A DNA stretch of 64,000 nucleotides from Pseudomonas thivervalensis (GCF_001269655.1 NZ_LHVE01000013.1:273666-337665), one strand, 5' to 3'; shown: positions 1-8,473, counted from the first letter of the stretch. Numbers and translations are program-made. The notes: a model not told the origin generated them from the sequence alone.

Positions 1-550
1 GGACGTCCTCCAGGGATATCTTGGCCTTGGCAAGTGGAAAACGGCTGTCGTTCTCCGAGATCCAGCCCGAGCTTGCCCCACCACCGCCAGACACCTCACT
101 ATCGGGATAGTCGCTGGCCTTAAAGTGTTTGCTCGCGGTTCGAATCCAGATATCGGGCCGGCTGCCATAGACCTTCTTGAAAAATGCCCCCTCATATCGA
201 CGGCCTGCTACCGAAACACCTGACCGTGATTGTCGAGGTCGACCCGCACGGCTGGCCTCAATCGCATTGATGCCGAACCACAGCTTGCCTTGCCCGTTGC
301 CGGAAAGCGGGTAGGCCCGCAGGCGCTGCCGTACAGCAGACACCGCGATGCGTTCCTGCCGGCTGACGGTGCGGGCAATGTGAGTTCGCAGCCACCGCAA
401 CGTTTTGTTGATGGCCCGGCGCTGTGCAGCTAAGGAAGCCTTGGGCACCAGCGCAGCGAAGTCAGCAAACGCTTTCAGATCCGACCGATCAGCCTGCAGC
501 GTGATCATGCCGCTGCTGGCCGACTGCTTGACGTAGCTGCCGACGCTCAT
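1..550 (-). CDS. Phage minor tail protein Z-like (3' end outside window)
   Basis: The minus-strand frame opens at 550 with MSVGSYVKQS and stays open to the window edge, so the C-terminus is missing. The visible 183 residues include a basic region (SLAAQRRAINKTL) and a late RFPLAKAKISLE stretch, both typical of lambda gpZ / prophage minor tail protein Z, which completes the tail end that joins the head. The ATG overlaps the stop of the upstream FII-like gene (ATGA), which argues for translational coupling. Its position after capsid and FII matches lambda order. The family call rests on recognition and synteny. Confidence 0.75.
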   Translation of the reverse strand, partial: MSVGSYVKQSASSGMITLQADRSDLKAFADFAALVPKASLAAQRRAINKTLRWLRTHIARTVSRQERIAVSAVRQRLRAYPLSGNGQGKLWFGINAIEASRAGRPRQSRSGVSVAGRRYEGAFFKKVYGSRPDIWIRTASKHFKASDYPDSEVSGGGGASSGWISENDSRFPLAKAKISLEDV

Positions 551-861
551 GGGGATTTCCTCAGCACCAGAGTCACCAAGCCATCGCCGCCGGGCTCCGG
601 CCTGACGACGATGTAGTTACCACCGCCGTCATGCACCGGCAGGTCGACCACGACCTGTTGTCGCTCACTGACGCCCTCGGCGTCTGCCACCCGGATGATC
701 AGGTGCGGCTCGCGCAGGCCGGTGTTTATCCGGCCGAGTTTGGGTTGCAGCCATGGCGCCGAAAACATACCAAGGACTGGGCGGCCTTCGATCAGCACCG
801 AGTCGCCGAGGACATCGAATACCGTGTTGTCCAGGTCGCTGACCAGCTCGCGAAAGCTCAT
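547..861 (-). CDS. Phage head-tail attachment protein, lambda FII-like
   Basis: This is a 104-aa protein starting at MSFRELVSDL, two bases after the capsid stop. The pattern resembles lambda FII: an N-terminal helix, then beta-rich sequence (VLGMFSAPWLQP, HLIIRVADAEG, GDGLVTLVLRK) with a GG-containing turn before the last strands. In lambda, FII sits at the connector and docks the tail. The gene lies between capsid E and tail protein Z exactly as FII does, although no FI homologue is present. A longer upstream in-frame start exists but overlaps the capsid gene heavily, so I prefer the ATG at 861. Confidence 0.65.
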   Translation of the reverse strand: MSFRELVSDLDNTVFDVLGDSVLIEGRPVLGMFSAPWLQPKLGRINTGLREPHLIIRVADAEGVSERQQVVVDLPVHDGGGNYIVVRPEPGGDGLVTLVLRKSP

Positions 862-863
862 GG

Positions 864-1859
864 TTAGAGTTCCAGCAGGATCTGAGCACGGGGCCGTGAG
901 CACAGGTGCAGCGGGTTGGATTGCGCTTCGCCGGCCACACCCTTGTTGAAAGGCAACGGCTCCAGCTTGCTGTAGTACGGAATGCCCTGGGTATTGACCG
1001 TTTCCATGTAATCCGCCGGAGCGAACACCGAGATGTACAGGTCCGGCACACCTTCAGGGACCAGCAACGCCTTATCGTCGTGGACGAAGGCCACACCGGC
1101 CACCTTGCCACGGTAGCGCTCCCAGACGATGCCGCCGAACTCGAAACTCTCCCGAGCGTCCCCTCTCAATGCCGCCGCTTGCTGCGTGGCGATGTAGGTT
1201 TCCTTGACCGACTTGTGAACGATCAGCTTGTTCCAGAAATTCTTGCCACAGAAGGCGCGGGAGCCGGTGCTGGTGACGCTGCCCAGCGCGTCCTCCTGCA
1301 TGTCCAACGCCTCTCCGCACTTAACGCGCAGTTCGGTGCTCGGGTCGTTCAGCCCCATGGACAGTTTTTGTCGGGACACTCCGAAGGTGGCGTACAGGTC
1401 CAACAGAGGTGTCGAACCGTCGGCGTCCAGAATCAGGCCGTTGAGTGCGCCCATGCGCTGGAATTCGTGAGTGGCGTCCAACTGGCGGCGCGCTTTTGCC
1501 AGCCGGGTATTCACGACGTCCTGTACCGCTTGCAACTCGGTGCGGGTGCCAAACGCTCGGATGCCCTGGATCTCGTCGGCCTTGATGGTAAAGCGTTCCG
1601 GCAGGTGCACGGTGTTGAAAGGAATCATCTTGCGTTTGCTGGCACCGACCACCAGCCCCGAAGTACCGCGCTCACCCGCAGGCACAAGGGCCAGGGTGTC
1701 GCCATCCTTCTCGATTTGCACTGTCAGGGTAGCAACGCCCTCTTCTTGAAAGAGGCCGAGGCTGCCGATACGGCCCGGCAGATAGGGTTGTTCGTTGATT
1801 GCGGCGGTGAGCGCCGGTACGGCAAACGCTTCGTCGTCAAAAATGGCGATATCGGCCAT
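864..1859 (-). CDS. Major capsid protein, lambda gpE family
   Basis: At 331 aa this is close to lambda gpE (341 aa). It starts MADIAIFDDEAF and contains the family's typical region (PFNTVHLPERFTIKADEIQG) and a C-terminal LHLCSRPRAQILLEL, where the 'SRP.AQ' stretch is characteristic of gpE-type capsids. It would assemble into the icosahedral head shell around the nested scaffold product. It follows the decoration and small extra genes in the head operon. A Rho-independent terminator lies only about 20 bases upstream, so capsid transcription must pass through it, be antiterminated, or start locally. Confidence 0.9.
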   Translation of the reverse strand: MADIAIFDDEAFAVPALTAAINEQPYLPGRIGSLGLFQEEGVATLTVQIEKDGDTLALVPAGERGTSGLVVGASKRKMIPFNTVHLPERFTIKADEIQGIRAFGTRTELQAVQDVVNTRLAKARRQLDATHEFQRMGALNGLILDADGSTPLLDLYATFGVSRQKLSMGLNDPSTELRVKCGEALDMQEDALGSVTSTGSRAFCGKNFWNKLIVHKSVKETYIATQQAAALRGDARESFEFGGIVWERYRGKVAGVAFVHDDKALLVPEGVPDLYISVFAPADYMETVNTQGIPYYSKLEPLPFNKGVAGEAQSNPLHLCSRPRAQILLEL

Positions 1860-1875
1860 GAGTACACTCCAGAAA

Positions 1876-1900
1876 TGAAAAAACCCGCCGGAGCGGGTTC
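1876..1900 (-). terminator. Rho-independent terminator before capsid gene
   Basis: On the minus strand a 7-bp stem (AACCCGC/GCGGGTT, loop TCCG, 1882-1899) is followed by a run of T residues. An A-run on the other side (1901-1908) could make it weakly bidirectional. It lies immediately 3' of the 69-aa gene and 5' of the capsid gene, inside what should be one head operon. Confidence 0.75.
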
Positions 1901-1919
1901 AAAAAAAATGTTTGTAGTT

Positions 1920-2129
1920 CTATCCCTGACGCAGGGCTCGAATTGCATTGCCGATCCCATCGGCATTCAGGTCCAGTGTTTCCAAGGCAGTCGTGATGTT
2001 GTCCGCAACGTCCAATGAACCTCTATCAGCGACCCAGTTGGAAAGTTCTTCAACGGCAGCGCCAATTGCGTTCTGATTGATCAGCAACAGCTCCAGGGCG
2101 CTGGCTAGGGCTTCGTTGTGGTCTGGCAT
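1920..2129 (-). CDS. Small acidic phage protein of unknown function (moron-like position)
   Basis: A 69-aa acidic, helical protein (MPDHNEALASALELLL...). I do not recognise a family. The start is supported by an AAGGA element 8 bases upstream. It sits between decoration protein D and capsid E, where lambda has no gene, and is followed directly by its own terminator. A same-strand extra gene with its own terminator inside a structural operon is the layout of phage morons. A TTGAAC sequence upstream in the 45-base gap could be a -35 element, but I see no convincing -10. Confidence 0.6.
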   Translation of the reverse strand: MPDHNEALASALELLLINQNAIGAAVEELSNWVADRGSLDVADNITTALETLDLNADGIGNAIRALRQG

Positions 2130-2174
2130 AGAAATCGTCCTTAGTGGAGTTTCTCTGATGCTAGTTCAACCACT

Positions 2175-2519
2175 TTAACGAACGATCAAAAAATGCGCGG
2201 CGAGGGCCCTTTCCGCGTCGGGGTCCAGGCCGGTCAGATGGACTTCGCTCACCTCTGCCAGTCGCACCACGGCACGGGCTCGACGTACCACGTCGGATTC
2301 ACCAAGCGGGCCGAAGAGGATCGCCACGGCGGTTTGCGTGCCGTCTTCGGCTGCCGGGTCGTAAGGGGCGAACTCGCCAGAGGCGGTGATCAGGCCGAGG
2401 ACTTGCCCTGGATTCAAGGCTGGGCCTGCCGCGACGTTGATCGCTTCACGCGAGATGTTCCCGGCACCCTCGGACAGGAGGAATTCTCCGGCGTGCATCG
2501 GTTCCAGTTTGATGGTCAT
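2175..2519 (-). CDS. Head decoration protein, lambda gpD family
   Basis: A 114-aa protein, near lambda gpD (110 aa). It shows the family pattern of an N-terminal GEFLLSEGAG, then NPGQVLGLITASGEFAPYDP, and a C-terminal segment ending AERALAAHFLIVR. gpD trimers bind the expanded capsid lattice at three-fold positions and stabilise it after DNA packaging. The start codon overlaps the protease stop (ATGA). The order protease-D-(extra gene)-E matches lambda. Confidence 0.85.
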   Translation of the reverse strand: MTIKLEPMHAGEFLLSEGAGNISREAINVAAGPALNPGQVLGLITASGEFAPYDPAAEDGTQTAVAILFGPLGESDVVRRARAVVRLAEVSEVHLTGLDPDAERALAAHFLIVR

Positions 2520-2926
2520 GGTCTTGCTCCTTTCGAGGTATTAGCGCTACCTGACTGCGCCGCCTGACGGGCTGCCCAGATAGAGGTGGGGTCGGGTTGT
2601 TTGGCCTGGACCTTCGGGGCCGGGTCTGCGTTGAGCGGTAGGCTGTTGTCGATCTCGAAGCCTTTGCCGCTGCCCACCAGCTTGTCGAACAGACGCGCTC
2701 GAACCGAGGCGGCATCCAAACCGGCCGCGACGTATTCGGCGCTGAACTCAGGCAGTCGTGCGGCAACGCACAGATCGTTTACGGCTTTGGCACGGGCCAA
2801 GCCCGCCAGGACGATGGCCTCGCTTTCCAGCTTGGTCGAGTTGAGCAACGGCTCGATCAGGTTGCTGATGCCGTCCACCGTACAACGCTGGGTGATCATC
2901 AGGGCCAGCTTGGCCGAGTTCGTCAC
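2516..2926 (-). CDS. Nested capsid scaffold protein, Nu3-like (internal start within protease gene)
   Basis: Inside the protease frame a GTG codon at 2926 (VTNSAKLALM...) lies six bases after AGGAG (2933-2937), a very good ribosome binding site in the middle of a gene. Initiation there would give a 136-aa product sharing the protease C-terminus, as lambda Nu3 scaffold is nested in gene C. The site falls right after the acidic linker that ends the protease domain. Lambda Nu3 organises capsid subunits and is removed by the protease. The start is inferred from position and Shine-Dalgarno match only. Confidence 0.55.
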   Translation of the reverse strand: MTNSAKLALMITQRCTVDGISNLIEPLLNSTKLESEAIVLAGLARAKAVNDLCVAARLPEFSAEYVAAGLDAASVRARLFDKLVGSGKGFEIDNSLPLNADPAPKVQAKQPDPTSIWAARQAAQSGSANTSKGARP

Positions 2927-3676
2927 CCGAGGCTCCTGGGGCGGATCAGTAGGTTCAGGCTCCAGCTCGATATCCGGCTCAGGTGCCTCGTCCAGTTGGG
3001 CGAGCAATTCAGCCGGGGCATGCTGGTAACGCTGCAGCACGGAGCCCTGCCCAAGGCACGCCTTGACCTTCAGCCCGTCGCCCACCTCATCGGCCAGCCC
3101 CAGGGCCACCGCTTCGCTGGCGGTCAGCCAGGTTTCAGCCCCCACCAGACGCCGAAGCTCGGCTTCGTCGATGTCCGGCGCCTTGGCCTTGTAGGCCGCG
3201 ATGATGGCCTCCATGGTTTGATCCAGGACGTCGGCCACCTTGCGAAAGTCTTCGGCGTCCCCTGCCGCGTAGGTCCATGGGTTGTGGATCATCAGCATGG
3301 CGTTGGAGGCGATGACCACACGGTGCGCACCGCAGACCGCGACACTGGCCGCGCTGGCTGCCAGGGCATCGACACGGCCGGTGCAACGCTCGCCCAGGCG
3401 GGATAACGCGTTGTGCATCGCCAGACCATCGAACAAATCGCCGCCGATGCTGTTGAATGCGGCGATAACCGGCGAAACGCCGTCGTCCATGGCGCGCAGA
3501 TCCTGCACGAACTGATTCGCCGTGATGCCCCAGGTGCCGATCTCGCCGTAGACGAACACCTCGATAACCCGCTCCTCGGCTTCGCCGCTCTCCTGCATGG
3601 CGTACCAGGTCTTGTCCTGGACGTTCACCCGCTGGCCGGCTCTGTTGTAAATGCGCGGAAGCGCTGGCTTGCTCAT
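2516..3676 (-). CDS. Head maturation protease, ClpP-like, with C-terminal scaffold region
   Basis: A 386-aa protein with an N-terminal ClpP/crotonase-fold protease (about residues 35-200). IGGDLFDGLAMHN resembles the ClpP substrate-binding strand, LAASAASVA places the likely nucleophile at Ser108, and MLMIHNPW supplies His131. After an acidic, proline-rich linker (about 230-247) a second region of about 137 residues follows, corresponding to the scaffold-like part of lambda gpC/Nu3. In lambda this protease processes portal and scaffold during prohead assembly. It overlaps the portal stop and the D start by four bases each. Confidence 0.85.
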   Translation of the reverse strand: MSKPALPRIYNRAGQRVNVQDKTWYAMQESGEAEERVIEVFVYGEIGTWGITANQFVQDLRAMDDGVSPVIAAFNSIGGDLFDGLAMHNALSRLGERCTGRVDALAASAASVAVCGAHRVVIASNAMLMIHNPWTYAAGDAEDFRKVADVLDQTMEAIIAAYKAKAPDIDEAELRRLVGAETWLTASEAVALGLADEVGDGLKVKACLGQGSVLQRYQHAPAELLAQLDEAPEPDIELEPEPTDPPQEPRVTNSAKLALMITQRCTVDGISNLIEPLLNSTKLESEAIVLAGLARAKAVNDLCVAARLPEFSAEYVAAGLDAASVRARLFDKLVGSGKGFEIDNSLPLNADPAPKVQAKQPDPTSIWAARQAAQSGSANTSKGARP

Positions 3677-5154
3677 GATTGTTCCTTGTCGTCAGTAACC
3701 TCGACGGCTTCGTGCGTGTTGTAGTTGAGGCCCAGCGCCTGGGCTCTAGCGTTGTCGGCTGCGTTTTCCGCGTCGACGGTTTCAGCGTCGTAACCGGTGC
3801 GGGTGACCATCTCGCTACGTGAGGCGAACCCGGCTTGCACTTCCATGCGGCGGGCCTGCACGTCCTGAACAGGCTGGATGTAAGCCCAGCCTTGCGGCAC
3901 CCAGCGCGTGCGTAGGTATTCGCGGCGCCGTTTGGCGTAGTCATCCAACACCAAGGCACCCGACAGGACCGCCATGTCCATCCAGGCGGCACGGATCGGG
4001 CGGCAGAGCTGATGCACATAAACGCCAAACTGAAGCTGTTCCAGGCGGCGCCGGAACTCGTTCAACACGACGCGCAACGCCCGGTCATTCACTTCACGCA
4101 TGTCACCGGTGAGGATCTCGTATGGCGTGCCGGTGCCCGCGGCTGCGGCCATCAATTGTTGGCGCATGAAGTCGGGGTAGTTGTTGCCTGCGTCCGGCGG
4201 CTTGGAGAACTCAACCTCTTCGCCGGGCCCCAGCTCCTGCATGGTGCCGGGCTCCAGCGCGACCATGGGCGTGAATCCGTCACGGTCAAAGCTCAGCGGC
4301 TCACCGGTGACGGGATCCCTTGGCACGGGGCCAGTGTCCGGTGCCGGGCGGCTGATGAAGCCTGCGAAGAGGTTTGCAACCTCCTGCCGGAACAGCACTG
4401 CGTCGTCATAGTTATCCAGGCTACGCAGGCGCTTGAGTACGGGAGACAGGCGCGGTACACCGCGCAATTGCCCCGGCTCCACCGGTTCGAAGATGTGCAG
4501 CACCTGCGATGCCGGTACCCGTACCAACTGGTTGTAACCCGCGTTCAGCGATACGCCGTCGCGGGGGTGCGACAGATACATCCAGTAGGCCACCCGCTTG
4601 CCCTCCGGATTGAATTCGATGCCAGCACGAATGGAGTTGCCGGTGCGCGTGGTCTCGAATTTGTCGTGGGGCACAAACTCCGGCGCGAGGATCTGCACCT
4701 GGAGTGGCACCGCCAGCCCCTCGTCCAGGCGGCGTGGTCGTAAGCGGACAAAGCATTCGCCGGAAGTCTCGACGGTGCGAGCGACCAGCGCCTGCTGCCC
4801 ATAGAAGTCGGTGTGCTCATCGGCGTCCGACTCGTCCACCCAGTCATCCCATAGCAGTTGCAGCAGCTTGCGAAGCGTGTTGTCTTCGGTGTTCGGCCTG
4901 GGCGTGATGCCCGTGCCGATCAGGTTGCTGACGCGTTTGTCGATGACGTTGAAGGCATACGGGTCGTTGCGTACCGCTGCCCGCGACCGGCCGCGCAGGT
5001 TGCGCAGTGCCGGTGTGTTGATGCTGTTGATTCCGTTGTCGGGTGCATCCCAGCCAGTGGATCGGCGACCCTCTCCGGCGCCTTCGTAACTGGCCTTGAT
5101 GTTCGACGGCAACAAGAATCCGCTACGGCTTAGCGTCGGATAGTGTCGGGCCAT
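3673..5154 (-). CDS. Portal protein, lambda gpB family
   Basis: A 493-aa protein with lambda-type portal features. The N-terminal region has GINSINTPALRNLRGRSRAAVRNDPYAF, followed by NLIGTGITPRP and an extended alpha/beta body; the C-terminal QGWAYIQPVQDVQA is a common lambda-portal signature. The portal forms the dodecameric vertex through which DNA enters and to which terminase docks. It overlaps the protease start by four bases at its 3' end and shares a base with gpW at its 5' end, so the head genes look tightly coupled. Confidence 0.9.
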   Translation of the reverse strand: MARHYPTLSRSGFLLPSNIKASYEGAGEGRRSTGWDAPDNGINSINTPALRNLRGRSRAAVRNDPYAFNVIDKRVSNLIGTGITPRPNTEDNTLRKLLQLLWDDWVDESDADEHTDFYGQQALVARTVETSGECFVRLRPRRLDEGLAVPLQVQILAPEFVPHDKFETTRTGNSIRAGIEFNPEGKRVAYWMYLSHPRDGVSLNAGYNQLVRVPASQVLHIFEPVEPGQLRGVPRLSPVLKRLRSLDNYDDAVLFRQEVANLFAGFISRPAPDTGPVPRDPVTGEPLSFDRDGFTPMVALEPGTMQELGPGEEVEFSKPPDAGNNYPDFMRQQLMAAAAGTGTPYEILTGDMREVNDRALRVVLNEFRRRLEQLQFGVYVHQLCRPIRAAWMDMAVLSGALVLDDYAKRRREYLRTRWVPQGWAYIQPVQDVQARRMEVQAGFASRSEMVTRTGYDAETVDAENAADNARAQALGLNYNTHEAVEVTDDKEQS

Positions 5155-5360
5155 CAGACTCCTTTGCCTCCGTGATAAAGCCGGACTACGCGGGAGCGCG
5201 GCCCGGCCGCGTTGACCAGAGAGGTGCGGATCTCGTCGCGGGCCTTGATCAGCTCGTCCACGGTTCGGTACTCCACGGTGCGATCGGTGTAGCGCACGAC
5301 TTTCTCACCGCGTGCGATGGCCGCCTCAACCGCGTCGAGGTGCTTCTGTGTAAAGGACAT
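5154..5360 (-). CDS. Head-tail connector protein, gpW family
   Basis: A 68-aa protein, the same length as lambda gpW. It starts MSFTQKHLDAVEAAIARGEK and has the gpW pattern of helix, short hairpin (VRYTDRTVEYR) and helix (VDELIKARDEIRT). gpW joins the head completion site after DNA packaging. It lies between large terminase and portal as in lambda. Confidence 0.88.
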   Translation of the reverse strand: MSFTQKHLDAVEAAIARGEKVVRYTDRTVEYRTVDELIKARDEIRTSLVNAAGPRSRVVRLYHGGKGV

Positions 5361-5361
5361 A

Positions 5362-7374
5362 TCAGCGTCTCTTCAGATAGCCGCTAGTGGAACTGCGGCG
5401 TTGAGGGGGTGGTGCAGCGGATCGTGGTTGAGCCGCTTGGGCAACAGGATGTGGTGCTGGTTGTGGCATGGTCGCTGGAACCGGCTGAGTGACTCGCTCG
5501 CCCTGCACGGGCTTGATCCCCAGCGCGTCATCGAACAACCCAGATTGCGCCAGGGCCTGACGGACCCGCTCCCAGTCATGCTCCTTGTAGCGGTTGATAC
5601 CCAGGTAATGCGCCATGGCAAGGCAGTACACCATCAGGTCGAGGGCTTCGTTGCGCTCGGCCTTGCCCTTGACCCATTCGATGCGCTTGTGACCCCGCAC
5701 GTAGCGGGCGACCTTCCGTTCGGCCACGCACTGCGCGAAGAAGTCGTCCGGCAGGTCACTGGCAAAGTGCAACGCGCCTGGCCCGCTCTCGAACGGGTAG
5801 CGGTTGTAGATCCAGTCTTTCGCCGTGTCGGTACCGACAAACCACAGCTCGGCGCCGTTACGTTCGGTCTGACCTTTCCAGGTCACGTCTACCATGGATG
5901 GCCGCTGAGCAATCACCGGCTTGCCGGGCTTGCTCGCGCCCTTGATGGCGAACACGTTGCGCCAGCGGCGCACGCGGCAGAACTGATAGACCTCGTCGGT
6001 GTGATGACCGCCGGAGTCGACAGCCGTTGCTAGAATGCCCAGGCCTACACCGCACGGATGCCGGTATTTGGCCTTGAGCACTTCGTCCAGCGCAGCCCAG
6101 GTGCGGTCGTCTGCCGGGTCGCCTGCGACGATCTGGTAGTCAATGATCCAGCGCTCCATGCCGACGCCCCACCCCATCGCCATGAACTCCAGGCGGTTGG
6201 CTTGGACGTCAACGGCGCCAGTGATCATAAGCACGCCGGCCGGCATCGAGCCGAGGGTGAAGTTTTCCAGGCGTGCCCGGTGCTTCAGCGTATCGGCCTT
6301 GGTTTGCTCCTGGGCGCTGTCCCACACCTTCGCCAAACGGGTGTTATAGAACACCTGCATCGGCTCAAGGTCGCCCTTGGCCTGGGCTTTTTTGGCCTTT
6401 TCGAACTGCTTGGCGAGGGACTTCCAGTCCATCCAGCCGAGCGGTGAATACAAGGCGTTGAGGGTGAACCCCACCGTCTCGCCGTCACCCTCGGCATGGG
6501 CGCGCCATTCGCCTTTGGCGAGCATCTCGGCCTTGTGGTACTCCTCGATCAGCACGTCACAATCAGGCCCTGCGCACTGGTAGTGCACCACGCTGAAGTC
6601 CCGCGAGTAGTGCAGGCGTTCCCATTCCAAGGTTTGCATGTGCCCGCAGGTTGGGCACGGCACGTAGTAGTGACGCTGGTCGCTGCCCTCGAACAAGTCA
6701 GAGATTCGTGAGGCTCCCTTGATGGTCGGGGAACTGGAGAAGTAGAACTTCGCATTGCGACCGAACGTACTGCCCCGCGTTTCCGCCAGCTCGATGGGGT
6801 CGCCTTCCTCGCCGATGTCCACTTCCCAGCGGTCGATCTCATCGCCGTAAACATATCGCGCCGACAGCTCCGAAAGGTTGGCCGCCGAGCCGGCTGTGGT
6901 GACGTACAGCGAACCGCCCTCGAACTCCTTGGTGTCCATGGTGTTGCGTGAGTCTCGCGAGCGGCTGGAGGCCACCCGTTCGCGCAGTACCGGCGTGGCC
7001 TTGATGGTCTTGCCAATCCGCGAGGAGACCCGCTTCGCCAAGCCCAGGCTTGGCAGCAGCGTCAGGATGTTCGACGGCGCCATGTGGATCAGGCCGCCGA
7101 TCCAGTTCAAGGCGATCTGGGTTTTCATCAACTGCGAGGCGACCATGGTCACCACGCGCTTGCAGGGGTGAGCCGGTGAAAGACATCGCATCGGCTCGCG
7201 GGCATACGGTGTACGTGACGTGCGGTACTGGCCGGGCTCGGCGGCGCCGGTATCACGCGGGATGCGCATGTATTCGTCGGCCCATACATCGATCCAGACA
7301 TCCGGATCGGGACGCAGCCCACGGAAATACGCCTCGCGGTACACCTCTGCACCGTCAGGGATTTCCGTGGGCAT
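5362..7374 (-). CDS. Terminase large subunit, lambda gpA family
   Basis: A 670-aa protein (lambda gpA 641). The packaging ATPase half carries a Walker A-like ASQLMKTQ at about 79-86 and Walker B VYGDEID at about 175-181. A cysteine cluster near 240-270 (CPTCGHMQTLEW then CAGPDC) resembles the zinc-ribbon insertion of GpA-type terminases, and the C-terminal part holds the endonuclease domain. It cuts concatemeric DNA and pumps it through the portal. It starts five bases after the small subunit stop. Confidence 0.93.
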   Translation of the reverse strand: MPTEIPDGAEVYREAYFRGLRPDPDVWIDVWADEYMRIPRDTGAAEPGQYRTSRTPYAREPMRCLSPAHPCKRVVTMVASQLMKTQIALNWIGGLIHMAPSNILTLLPSLGLAKRVSSRIGKTIKATPVLRERVASSRSRDSRNTMDTKEFEGGSLYVTTAGSAANLSELSARYVYGDEIDRWEVDIGEEGDPIELAETRGSTFGRNAKFYFSSSPTIKGASRISDLFEGSDQRHYYVPCPTCGHMQTLEWERLHYSRDFSVVHYQCAGPDCDVLIEEYHKAEMLAKGEWRAHAEGDGETVGFTLNALYSPLGWMDWKSLAKQFEKAKKAQAKGDLEPMQVFYNTRLAKVWDSAQEQTKADTLKHRARLENFTLGSMPAGVLMITGAVDVQANRLEFMAMGWGVGMERWIIDYQIVAGDPADDRTWAALDEVLKAKYRHPCGVGLGILATAVDSGGHHTDEVYQFCRVRRWRNVFAIKGASKPGKPVIAQRPSMVDVTWKGQTERNGAELWFVGTDTAKDWIYNRYPFESGPGALHFASDLPDDFFAQCVAERKVARYVRGHKRIEWVKGKAERNEALDLMVYCLAMAHYLGINRYKEHDWERVRQALAQSGLFDDALGIKPVQGERVTQPVPATMPQPAPHPVAQAAQPRSAAPPPQRRSSTSGYLKRR

Positions 7375-7378
7375 AGGC

Positions 7379-7981
7379 TCAACTCGTGTTCAGGGCGTGT
7401 TCAAGGTCCGCCGAGGACAGGCGCTCCGCATCCTCCAGCGTGCGGCGCAAGGCCGCCGTCAGGTGCTTTTCGATTTCCCAGGGGTCAGTCATGACCGCCA
7501 GCTCCGGCGCCAGTTGTGGCGGCATACCAAACAACTGATCGCGCAGGAGGCGGCCAGCGTTGTAGGCACCCAATTGCACAGCGGGCAATGCGACCAGCGC
7601 CCCCTTGGCTTTGTGCAGCTCGATTTCCGCGAGCTGGGCCAGGTTGTGCTCACGCAGTGCGCGGGCTTTCTGGAAGTCGGGGAGCTGCCCCGCAGGGGTG
7701 TTCGCGGGCGGCGGCGCAGCCGTGCAAGTCGGCTCAACCGAGGTTGAAAGCTGGCCGTACACGTCACGCTGAATCCGGTCCTGCTGGTGACGCTCGGCGA
7801 CAGCGGCTTTGCTCGGGTCGGCAGTGTCGCGAATCAACGCTTCACTGGCCTGAACATCGACTTGTTTGCCGTCGGCACTGAGCACCAGTCGGTTGTTGTT
7901 TTTCAACCAGGTGATGTAACTCGGTGCCCTGCCGATCCGGGCCGCGAAGGCGCTCTTCGACAGGTACTGTGGTTCTGTCAT
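7379..7981 (-). CDS. Terminase small subunit, Nu1-like
   Basis: A 200-aa DNA-recognition subunit. The ATG at 7981 has a strong AAAGGAGGG ribosome site, preferred over an upstream in-frame TTG. The N-terminal FAARIGRAPSYITWLKNNNR looks like a winged/HTH domain, as in Nu1 (which binds cosB), followed by a charged helical region for contact with the large subunit. It lies directly upstream of the large terminase gene. Confidence 0.8.
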   Translation of the reverse strand: MTEPQYLSKSAFAARIGRAPSYITWLKNNNRLVLSADGKQVDVQASEALIRDTADPSKAAVAERHQQDRIQRDVYGQLSTSVEPTCTAAPPPANTPAGQLPDFQKARALREHNLAQLAEIELHKAKGALVALPAVQLGAYNAGRLLRDQLFGMPPQLAPELAVMTDPWEIEKHLTAALRRTLEDAERLSSADLEHALNTS

Positions 7982-8128
7982 GAGCCCTCCTTTCAACGGC
8001 TTTTCAATGCAGACCTTTCAATTTCAACGGGTTGAATTTCAGTAAGCTGGCAACCCTGCCGCTAACGCTTTCCCGCGGGTTTGCGACCCCGTACCCCTGG
8101 GAAATCGGCAGGGTCCCCGGCGCCAAAA
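7982..8128. promoter_or_regulatory. Candidate cos/packaging recognition region
   Basis: This 147-base gap before the small terminase gene holds four direct TTTCAA copies (7991-7996, 8002-8007, 8016-8021, 8022-8027) and an inverted TTGAA at 8032-8036. In lambda, cosN and the Nu1-binding cosB repeats lie immediately upstream of Nu1. The position and repeats fit a packaging site, but I cannot identify a cleavage site. Confidence 0.35.
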
Positions 8129-8473
8129 TCACCCCTGCCCACCAGCGGTCGGCGGTGCCTCTGCAATACCTAGCCGCTTGGCGGCCCAGCGTTCGTAAAG
8201 GCCGATGGCTACATCGGCGCCGGCCATCGCCGTCAGGCTTCCCAAGGCGCCTGCTGTCCAGAGCGACATGCCGGCGGCGATCATCAACATCATCGCCGAC
8301 ACCCCGCAGACAACGCAGCCACCGGACCGCAGTGCCAGGCGCCTCAACAACACCCAGCCCCGCGCCCCGTCCTTGTCGGCACGCCACATCTCCCCCGATA
8401 CGCCGCCGACCAAGGCCAGAAGAATTACTAACCAGATCGGCATCTCTGCCAGTGCTTGCTGCTCGCTCGTCAT
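8129..8473 (-). CDS. Phage holin
   Basis: A 114-aa small membrane protein starting MTSEQQALAEMPIWL at 8473, with a GGGGCGGG purine stretch upstream. It has hydrophobic segments near the N-terminus (IWLVILLALVGG) and two more in the middle (GGCVVCGVSAMMLMIAAG, then LWTAGALGSL), with a charged loop (EMWRADKDGARGW) and basic C-terminus. This matches a holin type common in Pseudomonas phages. Holins permeabilise the inner membrane to release endolysin. No endolysin gene is visible, so it probably lies left of the window after the tail genes. Confidence 0.8.
   Translation of the reverse strand: MTSEQQALAEMPIWLVILLALVGGVSGEMWRADKDGARGWVLLRRLALRSGGCVVCGVSAMMLMIAAGMSLWTAGALGSLTAMAGADVAIGLYERWAAKRLGIAEAPPTAGGQG

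Noticed and set aside
906..2018. 370-codon plus-strand frame antisense to the capsid gene
   Set aside because: It lies opposite a well-recognised gpE gene with continuous operon context; the frame is a high-GC shadow with no domain or ribosome site.
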